Assembly: GCF_023898315.1 (NCBI RefSeq)
Contig: NC_064617.1
Span: 617,821,000 to 617,884,999 of the forward strand
Source: Schistocerca nitens
Lineage: Eukaryota; Arthropoda; Insecta; Orthoptera; Acrididae
Length of the DNA stretch: 64,000 bases
Direction of reading: 5' to 3'
In this document: positions 57,131 through 64,000 of the stretch, one piece after another
Numbering within the stretch: position 1 is the first letter of the stretch
Layout: the number at the start of each line of letters is the position of its first letter
Made by a program: the position numbers and the translations under genes
The notes under the pieces: generated by a model
What the model saw: the letters and a program-made list of their open reading frames with translations, nothing else
Databases searched by the model: none
Told to the model about the DNA's origin: nothing

Positions 57131-57723
57131 TGGGTATATTTGGCATGGATAGCAATGCAGGATGTTTCGTAAATTTTTATGCACCATGCTCACAGGAATG
57201 TACAAAACTGTGCAATTCCCAGGGGCCAGAGCTAGCTATTAATGCGGTCAGGTGTTGGAGAGTGGACGCGTGGACCCAAAATGGTTACACTGTACTCAGA
57301 GGTGTAGTCCACTTGGTGGTGCTGCTACATCCGTGCAGAAAACATCAGGTTTACAACTATGTAAACTATGTGACATGTTTGCGGGAAGAGGTTACACACA
57401 GAGAAAAAACAACTAACATACTGAAGTGGTGCATATTAAAGTACCAATGACTACTTCGATAATAATATATAAAGAAATATGTAATGTATAATGGGAAACC
57501 GTTGTTATCAAAAGTGTCGAAAAGAAAAGTTCTTGTACACGGTACTCCAGAAATCATTCAGATGGACATCAGGTAAATATTTTCTTAAACAATAGTATAC
57601 AGGTTTTCTATTAAAACAGACTGCGAGAGAGAAAATGCTGTGCTGTGCTGCGAAATGGTGTTAATTACGACAGCACAGCATTAGACAGATTGTTTCTCCC
57701 ACAAATATTCTGTTTTGTCCACA
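57131..57723. other. Unassigned DNA
   Basis: About 590 bases with no supported feature. The TA at 57724-57725 is the TSD of the Tc1-like element that follows. Confidence 0.35.
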
Positions 57724-57834
57724 TATACACATCAAAAAAAGTTTTGCATCACCCCAGTACCCAGAACTCCTGAAGATAGACATTGACTGTGGATATTGTA
57801 TCACAGACACAGTCCCTTTGGCTGTTCAGAGATG

Positions 57835-58026
57835 GCCACGCGGGATTAGCCGAGCAGTCTAAGGCGCTGCAGTCATGGACTGTAAGGCTGGTCCCGGCGG
57901 AGGTTCGAGTCCTCCCTCGGGCATGGGTGTGTGTGTTTGACCTTAGGATAGTTTAGGTTCAGTAGTGTGTAAGCTTAGGGACTGATGACCTTAGCAGTTA
58001 ACTCCCATAGGACTTAACACACATTT
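57835..58026 (+). mobile_element. SINE family 1, second subtype
   Basis: Starts gccacgcgggattagccgag (A box), with the B box GGTTCGAGTCC near 57902. The TSD is tgttcagagatg at 57823-57834 and 58027-58038. The tRNA-like head resembles a class II (Leu/Ser-type) tRNA, an inference from the A-box region. Confidence 0.9.
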
Positions 58027-58284
58027 TGTTCAGAGATGTCACTAAACCCGCCCAAAGATATATACAACCATGCATGAGCAGCTCCTATTAGACGGAGGGG
58101 GTCCGACAACCGATCAGTTCCAGTCATTCCACCAGGAAGGAGGTACACAGCTCGTGTTGTCTGTAGTTCAACCATGCCTAGACGGTCAACATCGCGGTTC
58201 GATCGCGTCCACGTTGTTACTTTGTGCCAGGAAGGGCTCTCAACAAGGAAGTGTCCAGGCGTCTCGGAATGAACCAAAGTGATG

Positions 58285-58464
58285 TACTGGCACAAGTAAA
58301 GCTGTGAGGACCGGGCGTGAGTCGTGCTTCGGTAGCTCAGCTGGTAGAGCACTTGCCCGCGAAAGGCAAAGGTCCCGAGTTCGAGTCTCGGTCGGGCACA
58401 CAGTTTTAATCTGCCAGGAAGTTTCATATCAACGCACACTCCGCTGCAGAGTGAAAATCTCATT
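58285..58464 (+). mobile_element. SINE family 2 (tRNA-derived)
   Basis: The tRNA-like core starts near 58326 (cttcggtagctcagctggta, A box) with the B box GAGTTCGAGTCTC at 58377-58389, followed by a tail of about 65 bp ending aaaatctcatt. The TSD is caaagtgatg at 58275-58284 and 58465-58474. The anticodon-loop equivalent lacks the usual U before the anticodon, so it is not a working tRNA gene. Partial inverted copies occur at 58903-58992 and 3590-3745. Confidence 0.85.
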
Positions 58465-58992
58465 CAAAGTGATGTTGTTCGGACATGGAGGAGACACAGA
58501 GAGACAGGAACTGTCAATGACATGTCTTCCTCAGGCCGCCCACGGGCTACTATTGCAGTGGATGACCGCTACCTACGGATAATGGCTCGGAGGTACCCTG
58601 AGAGCAACGCCACCATGTTGAATAATGTTTTTCATGCAACCACAGGACGTCGTCGTGTTACGACTCAAACTGTGCGCAATAGGCCTATTGCGCACAGTTT
58701 GAGTCGTAACACGACGACGTCCTGTGGTTGCATGAAAAACATTATTCAACATGGTGGCGTTGCTCTCAGGGTACCTCCGAGCCATTATCCGTAGGTAGCG
58801 GTCATCCACTGCAATAGTAGCCCGTGGGCGGCCTGAGGAAGACATGTCATTGACAGTTCCTGTCTCTCTGTGTCTCCTCCATGTCCGAACAACATCACTT
58901 TGAATGAGATTTTCACTCTTCAGCGGAGTGTGCGTTGATATGAATCTTCCTGGCAGATTAAAACTGTGTGCCCGACCGAGACTCGAACTCGG
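58375..58992. repeat. 618-bp near-perfect palindrome
   Basis: Arms 58375-58683 and 58684-58992 (309 bp each) are inverted copies with no spacer, centred on caatagg/cctattg. Checking base by base, I found about two mismatches, both in the outer SINE part (58447/58920 and one near 58423/58944). Each arm contains the SINE 2 tail and the N-terminal transposase segment. To the right the outer Tc1 sequence resumes at once with atgcgcaacttc. Confidence 0.95.
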
Positions 58993-59648
58993 ATGCGCAA
59001 CTTCACTCCCGACGTCCATGGCGAGCTCCATCTTTGCAACCACGACACCATGCAGCGCGGTACAGACGGGCCCAACAACATGCCGATTGGACCGCTTGGG
59101 ATTGGCATCACGTTTTCTTCACCGATGAGTGTCGCATATGCCTTCAACCAGACAATCGTCGGACACGTATCTACTGGCAACCCGGTCAGACTGAACGCCT
59201 TAGACACACTGTCCAGCGAGTTCAGCAAGGTGGAGGTTCCCTGCTGTTTTGGGGTGGCATTATGTGGGGCAAATGTACGCCGCTGGTGGTCATGGAAGGC
59301 GCCGTAACGGCCGTACGATACGTGAATTTCATCCTCCGACCGATAGTGCAACCATATCGGCAGCATATTAGCCAGGCATTCGTCTTCATGGACAACAATT
59401 CGCGCCCCCCACGTGCGCATCTTGTGAATTTCTTCCTTCAGGATAACGACATCGCTCATCCGGAGTGCCAGCATGTTCTCTAGATATGAACCCTATCGAT
59501 CACGTCTGGGATAGATTGTAAAGGGCTGTTTATGGACGGCGAGACCCGCCAATCACTCTGAGGGATCTACGCCGAATCGCCGTTGAGGAGTGGGACAATC
59601 TGTACCAACAGTCCCCTGATGAACTTGTGGATAGTATGCCACGACGTA

Positions 59649-61070
59649 CACTCCTGGAAATGGAAAAAAGAACACATTGACACCGGTGTGTCAGACCCAC
59701 CATACTTGCTCCGGACACTGCGAGAGGGCTGTACAAGCAATGATCACACGCACGGCACAGCGGACACACCAGGAACCGCGGTGTTGGCCGTCGAATGGCG
59801 CTAGCTGCGCAGCATTTGTGCACCGCCGCCGTCAGTGTCAGCCAGTTTGCCGTGGCATACGGAGCTCCATCGCAGTCTTTAACACTGGTAGCATGCCGCG
59901 ACAGCGTGGACGTAAACCGTATGTGCAGTTGACGGACTTTGAGCGAGGGCGTATAGTGGGCATGCGGGAGGCCGGGTGGACGTACCGCCGAATTGCTCAA
60001 CACGTGGGGCGTGAGGTCTCCACAGTACATCGATGTTGTCGCCAGTGGTCGGCGGAAGGTGCACGTGCCCGTCGACCTGGGACCGGACCGCAGCGACGCA
60101 CGGATGCACGGCAAGACCGTAGGATCCTACGCAGTGCCGTAGGGGACCGCACCGCCACTTCCCAGCAAATTAGGGACACTGTTGCTCCTGGGGTATCGGC
60201 GAGGACCATTCGCAACCGTCTCCATGAAGCTGGGCTACGGTCCCGCACACCGTTAGGCCGTCTTCCGCTCACGCCCCAACATCGTGCAGCCCGCCTCCAG
60301 TGGTGTCGCGACAGGCGTGAATGGAGGGACGAATGGAGACGTGTCGTCTTCAGCGATGAGAGTCGCTTCTGTCTTGGTGCCAATGATGGTCGTATGCGTG
60401 TTTGGCGCCGTGCAGGTGAGCGCCACAATCAGGACTGCATACGACCGAGGCACACAGGGCCGACGCCCGGCATCATGGTGTGGGGAGCGATCTCCTACAC
60501 TGGCCGTACACCACTGGTGATCGTCGAGGGGACACTGAATAGTGCACGGTACATCCAAACCGTCATCGAACCCATCGTTCTACCATTCCTAGACCGGCAA
60601 GGGAACTTGCTGTTCCAACAGGACAATGCACATTCGCATGTATCCCGTGCCACCCAACGTGCTCTAGAAGGTGTAAGTCAACTACCCCGGCCAGCAAGAT
60701 CTCCGGATCTGTCCCCCATTGAGCATGTTTGGGACTGGATGAAGCGTCGTCTCACGCGGTCTGCATGTCCAGCACGAACGCTGGTCCAACTGAGGCGCCA
60801 GGTGGAAATGGCATGGCAAGCCGTTCCACAGGACCACATCCAGCATCTCTACGATCGTCTCCATGGGAGAATAGCAGCCTGCATTGCTGCGAAAGGTGGA
60901 TATACACTGTACTAGTGCCGACATTGTGCATGCTCTGTTGCCTGTGTCTATGTGCCTGTGGTTCTGTCAGTGTGATCATGTGATGTATCTGACCCCAGGA
61001 ATGTGTCAGTAAAGTTTCCCCTTCCTGGGACAATGAATTCACGGTGTTCTTATTTCAATTTCCAGGAGTG
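59649..61070 (+). mobile_element. Tc1-like DNA transposon, copy 3 (1422 bp)
   Basis: TA duplications lie at 59647-59648 and 61071-61072, with the same inverted repeats and length as copies 1 and 2. It sits near the 3' end of the transposase of the outer Tc1 element. The aataaa seen in copy 2 is changed here to cagtaaa. Confidence 0.95.
59893..60915 (+). CDS. Tc1-like DDE transposase, open frame with substitutions
   Basis: A full 340-codon frame without stops. D155, D244 and E277 are retained. Changes from copy 2 include R247H and P248S directly after the second catalytic Asp (QDNAHSH instead of QDNARPH), W266R, R292C and Y315H. The QDNARPH-type block is widely conserved in Tc1 proteins, so activity may be impaired even though the frame is open. 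The start at MPRQRG was chosen as in copy 2. The protein would act on the same ends as copies 1 and 2. Confidence 0.9.
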   Translation: MPRQRGRKPYVQLTDFERGRIVGMREAGWTYRRIAQHVGREVSTVHRCCRQWSAEGARARRPGTGPQRRTDARQDRRILRSAVGDRTATSQQIRDTVAPGVSARTIRNRLHEAGLRSRTPLGRLPLTPQHRAARLQWCRDRREWRDEWRRVVFSDESRFCLGANDGRMRVWRRAGERHNQDCIRPRHTGPTPGIMVWGAISYTGRTPLVIVEGTLNSARYIQTVIEPIVLPFLDRQGNLLFQQDNAHSHVSRATQRALEGVSQLPRPARSPDLSPIEHVWDWMKRRLTRSACPARTLVQLRRQVEMAWQAVPQDHIQHLYDRLHGRIAACIAAKGGYTLY

Positions 61071-61315
61071 TATATAGGCATGCATCATGCAAGAGGACGT
61101 GCTACTGGGTATTAGAGGTACCGGTGTGTACAGCAGTCTGGATCACCACCTCTGAAGGTCTCGCTGTATGGTGGTACAACATGCAATGTGTGGTTTTCAT
61201 GAGTGATAAAAAGAGCGGAAATGATGTTTATGTTGATCTCTATTATTCCAATTTTCTGTTCAGGTTCCGGAACTCTCGGAACCGAGTTGATGCAAAACCT
61301 TTTTTGATGTGTGTA

Positions 61316-61501
61316 CATAATTTCAAATAAAAACTGTATACACAACAGTGTGCTGATTTGTTTCCTTATTCGCAGTCTGTTTCAACATAAAACGCGAAAG
61401 TTGTATTTATCGGATTATGTTCATAAGACTACTTCGGAATCTAAATAATCCGATACTTGGCAACCGTATGCATTCCCAGATTAAAATTAAGCCAAATACT
61501 A
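61316..61501. other. Unassigned flank
   Basis: Sequence after the outer Tc1 element with no feature. The insertion site TA is at 61314-61315. Confidence 0.35.
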
Positions 61502-61676
61502 CCAGCTGCTGCAGAGCTCCCTCTCACTCCGTATTCCAATTATCCCAACCGACTTACACATTCGTTTTAAGCAGCAACACTTTCGTCATATATCCAGCTG
61601 CTGCAGAGCTCCCTCTCACTCCGTATTCCAATTATCCCAACCGATTTACACATTCGTTTTAAGCAGCAACACTTTC
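61502..61676. repeat. Tandem duplication, 83-bp unit
   Basis: The unit starting ccagctgctgcagagctccc occurs at 61502-61584 and 61594-61676, with one visible mismatch and a 9-bp spacer (period 92). Confidence 0.95.
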
Positions 61677-61715
61677 CGATCAAGGTTTGTTTGCAATAAT
61701 AAAAGTCAATGCTCA

Positions 61716-61860
61716 AGGTCGGAGAGATAGGGGTGAAGAGGTGGTGGGCAGAGATACAGGAGGAAGAGGAGATGGAGAGAGATAGGGAGCAGGAAGAGAT
61801 GGAGAACGAGAGGGGACAAGATGAGGAGATGGAAAAAGAGAGGGGGAGAATATAAAAAAA
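61716..61860. repeat. Purine-rich (GA) tract
   Basis: About 145 bases almost entirely of A and G on the plus strand (for example ggaggaagaggagatggaga), between the tandem duplication and the Penelope-like region. Confidence 0.85.
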
Positions 61861-61918
61861 GTGAAATGAACACTTGGGATTATTTACTATTAAAAACAGT
61901 CTTGATCACTATTTATTT

Positions 61919-61968
61919 ATCAAGGTGATAGGTTTCGACCACTACTGTGGTCATCTTCAGACCTACAA
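61919..61968 (-). ncRNA. Hammerhead-like motif of a Penelope-type terminal repeat (tentative)
   Basis: On the minus strand CTGAAGA (61954-61960) fits the hammerhead core CUGANGA. A 6-bp hairpin GACCAC/GTGGTC (61952-61947 and 61942-61937) with loop AGTA follows, then GAAA (61936-61933). Stem III and the cleavage site are not convincing. Penelope-like elements are known to carry such motifs, and a Penelope RT lies downstream, though on the opposite strand. Confidence 0.35.
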
Positions 61969-62780
61969 GTTGTATACAAAGCTTTAATTAGAGGGCTACA
62001 TACATTAAAGAAAATACATAAAGCTATAAAACGATGAATTACCATTGAGTAGGAACCTCTTTCTGTTGGAGAATCACTACTGGAGAAACCAGTGCACGTC
62101 TTACTATATATAATGGAAGCTCCGCCCACCTCTGACGGCATTATGTCATTACTAACCAATGAGTTATACGTCGAATAACAATTTAAATTTTCTTAGTTAC
62201 AAGAACATTGTCAAGAATTAAATTTAAATACACACTAAACTTAGCTTATTACAAAGCTATTGTCAATTAAGAAGCGTTAAAAATATTTAAATATGCAGCA
62301 TAAATGAACTTCGGTTTGGCAGTACAAGGGTTGCCCTCTCAAGGCCTGTTAGTGAATCATTTAGAACCACTGGTTGCCATGGTGAAGTTGGACGCCGTTC
62401 CAAAGATGAGGCAGCAGGCTTCTTTCCACTGAAGTTGTTGCAAAGTCGATAGGCGAAATAGTGGTTGCCATGGTGAGGACAAACGCCAGTGGAAAGATGT
62501 GGCAGCAGGCTTGTTTCTAACGAAGTTGTTGCGCAAGTGGAACGGCGAAGACTGTCACGTCAGACGATGTATTATTGAGCAGCAACATGTCTTTATTGAA
62601 ACGATGTAAAAGGATTTTAGGATTTGATTAAGCTTTTTGTTCAGGTTATAAGAGGGACTGTTGGTATTACTAACAATTGGACGAATAGGTAAATTTGGTT
62701 TGTGTAATTTGATTTGTGATCTCAACTTATGAAATTTATGAAGAAAATTATAGTATTAAAACAGTTTTGAATTAACTAAA
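61969..62780. other. Non-coding region upstream of the Penelope-like RT
   Basis: AT-rich, no coding motif. It contains an imperfect direct duplication at 62371-62549. It may be terminal-repeat or leader sequence of the Penelope-like element. Confidence 0.4.
62371..62549. repeat. Imperfect direct duplication, about 88-bp unit
   Basis: The unit starting tggttgccatggtgag and containing ggcagcaggctt and gaagttgttgc occurs at 62371-62457 and 62462-62549, at about 80 percent identity. Confidence 0.8.
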
Positions 62781-64000
62781 TTAATTTATGATGTGGATAT
62801 TCCAAAAAACGCAAGGTTCGCATTGTTGGACATCACAAATCTTTACACGAATATATCTATTCAAGAGATCTGTATGATTAATGATAACGTATCGCAAAAT
62901 CATGAGCCCGGAAGAAATAGTAGAATTCATTGAACTGTTAAGAATTACTCTAGATTTTAATTATTTTTCATTTAATAATAAAATATACATACAGGAAGTT
63001 GGACTTGCAATGGGGAATTCCCTGGCTAGCACTATAGCAGATATCTTCGTCAATTATGTTGAAATTCAATTTTTCAAAAATAATCCAGAAATAACAAATA
63101 AAATTATATACTACAAAATATATGTTGACGACGCATTGTTATTATATAACGGTTCTAAGGAAGAAATTGATGCTTTCGCTAACAACTTAAATAATTTACA
63201 TCTAAATCTTGTAGTTACAGTAGAACATGAAAGTAACAATAGTATTAATATCCTGGGCCTCACAATTGCAAACAAGATTGGAAAACATAATATTTTTATT
63301 TATAGAAAACCCACATCAACCGACGTAATAATAAATGCTACATCATGCCATCCATTAAGTTACAAAATGGCATTTTTAAAACTATGATACATATGATACT
63401 GAAATTACCTATTCAACTTGATGCAATCCAGAAAGAAATTGATATGTTAAAACAGATATCAGTTGCTAACAATTATAATTCCCATCAGGTTGATCTGTTA
63501 TATCAAAAATTACAAGAAACAAATGATGCTCTTATATATTCCAAAAAGAGATTTACAAAAATGACATACATGGGACCTATTTCAGATAAAATAAATAAAT
63601 TATTTAAGAATACAAGCGTGACAATAGCATTTAAACCTAATAACCCCATACAGATGAAAGTGAAACACACAACTGGGGACTCAAATATATACAAGTCAGG
63701 CATTTACAAAATAATGTGTAATGACTGTGAGAAACAGTATATTGGCGTAACATTCTGACACGTTTTAAAGAACATACTACTGGTACTGCACGTACCAAAT
63801 CAGTATATGGTCAACGTGTTGATGGATACAATCATTCTGAGGGTTGCATTTCTAACAATTTGAAAATATTACATACTGTGCCAAAAGGACCACTACTAAA
63901 TATTTTAGAAGAAATTGAAATCTTTTCACTTCACAAAAGTAATCCATTATCTGTTTTAAACGAACAACTTCAATTCAAAGACAAACATTTCTTTAAGCTT
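62780..64000 (+). pseudogene. Penelope-like element: RT and GIY-YIG endonuclease, cut by the window end
   Basis: The RT part reads LLDITNLYTNISIQE (near 62825-62870), then after a frameshift GLAMGNSLASTIADIF, the active site YVDD at 63121-63132, SINILGLTI, IYRKPTSTDVIIN and HPLSYKMAFL. After another frameshift near 63380 comes a linker and a GIY-YIG nuclease: SGIYKI (63696-63713), CNDCEKQYIGVT (YIG at 63738-63746), and, in a shifted frame, RFKEHTTG and LNEQLQF near the end. Penelope elements use these two domains for target nicking and priming. Most N-terminal sequence is absent or unrecognised. At least three frame breaks make it non-functional. Confidence 0.85.

Larger units (their letters stand above)
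58173..61112 (+). pseudogene. Transposase of the outer Tc1-like element, multiply interrupted
   Basis: The pieces in order are: MPRRSTSRFDRVHVVTLCQE (from 58173), interrupted by SINE 2; MSSSGRPRATIAVDDRYLRI and TTGRRRVTTQTVRNR (to 58683), interrupted by the inverted duplication; FFTDECRICLQ (D1, near 59120), GGIMWGK, VFMDNNSRPPRAH (D2, near 59385) and MNPIDHVWD near 59490-59515. MPRR lies just before copy 3, and after it a C-terminal relic runs to about 61112. Asp occupies the usual Glu position of the third block. The N-terminal GRPR linker is typical of Tc1. It is non-functional. Confidence 0.82.
57726..61313 (+). mobile_element. Tc1-like element (outer, fourth family) with nested insertions
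   Basis: The left end, tacacatcaaaaaaagtttt, and the right end, which reads cacacatcaaaaaaggtttt on the minus strand, form the inverted repeats (about 28 bp), with TA at 57724-57725 and 61314-61315. Inside are SINE family 1 (57835-58026), SINE family 2 (58285-58464), a large inverted duplication and Tc1-like copy 3 (59649-61070). Without these the element would be about 1.5 to 1.6 kb, a normal Tc1 size. Confidence 0.88.

Noticed and set aside
58326..58400. Possible tRNA gene (A and B boxes, cloverleaf-like)
   Set aside because: It is the head of SINE family 2, continues into the SINE tail, is flanked by a TSD and lacks the usual U before the anticodon.
59677..59892. N-terminal extension of the Tc1-like transposase (72 codons)
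   Set aside because: It lies in the inverted-repeat leader of the transposon, has no family similarity, and is open in all copies merely by composition; the start at MPRQRG fits Tc1 length.
1..64000. A new host defence or multi-gene system
   Set aside because: No group of intact non-transposon genes is present; nearly every supported coding signal belongs to a transposable element.

Overview
The window is repeat-dense animal nuclear DNA, most likely from a large-genome insect. The tRNA-derived SINEs, the CR1, RTE and Jockey-type LINEs, the Ty3/gypsy elements and the many Tc1/mariner families together resemble grasshopper/locust (Acrididae) DNA. That assignment rests on remembered resemblance, not on a search. 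I found no convincing host gene, structural RNA gene, operon or CRISPR array. Nearly all interpretable sequence is transposable elements, many nested and flanked by target-site duplications (TSDs).

Layout. 1-8.2 kb: an LTR fragment, a SINE, a fold-back SINE, an LTR-like unit split by a Tc1-like transposon (copy 1), and a second decayed Tc1-like family. 8.2-12.5 kb: a CR1-type LINE with duplicated 5' monomers, an SGNH-esterase-like ORF1 and an EN-RT ORF2. 12.8-24.3 kb: a minus-strand gypsy-like element with little pol left, split by a full-length RTE-type LINE (18171-21455) and carrying a solo LTR. 24.3-34.1 kb: a Jockey-type LINE relic, a solo LTR, SINEs, a DNA transposon with long inverted ends, a minus-strand Tc1 relic and unassigned AT-rich DNA. 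34161-47050: a young gypsy element (702/703-bp LTRs, TSD atgt) with broken gag and pol, a 3.5-kb repeat-rich 3' region, and an intact Tc1-like transposon (copy 2) in its integrase. 47-57.5 kb: a GC-rich patch, a pogo/Tigger relic split by a second RTE LINE that itself holds two SINEs, and LINE and transposase relics. 57.7-61.3 kb: a Tc1-like element containing two SINEs, a 618-bp near-perfect palindrome and Tc1-like copy 3. 61.3-64 kb: tandem duplications, a purine tract, a hammerhead-like motif and a Penelope-like element (RT plus GIY-YIG) running off the end.

The elements form an insertion chronology. The three 1422-bp Tc1-like copies are nearly identical, have TA TSDs and interrupt other elements; copies 2 and 3 retain full-length 340-aa transposase frames. 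They are the youngest layer and the best candidates for recent activity. The most unusual structures are the palindrome at 58375-58992, the 32-residue spacing between the last two catalytic residues of the 1422-bp transposase family, the in-frame integrase-transposase fusion ORF, and the repeat-rich 3' region of the young gypsy element with serial splice-acceptor-like motifs.
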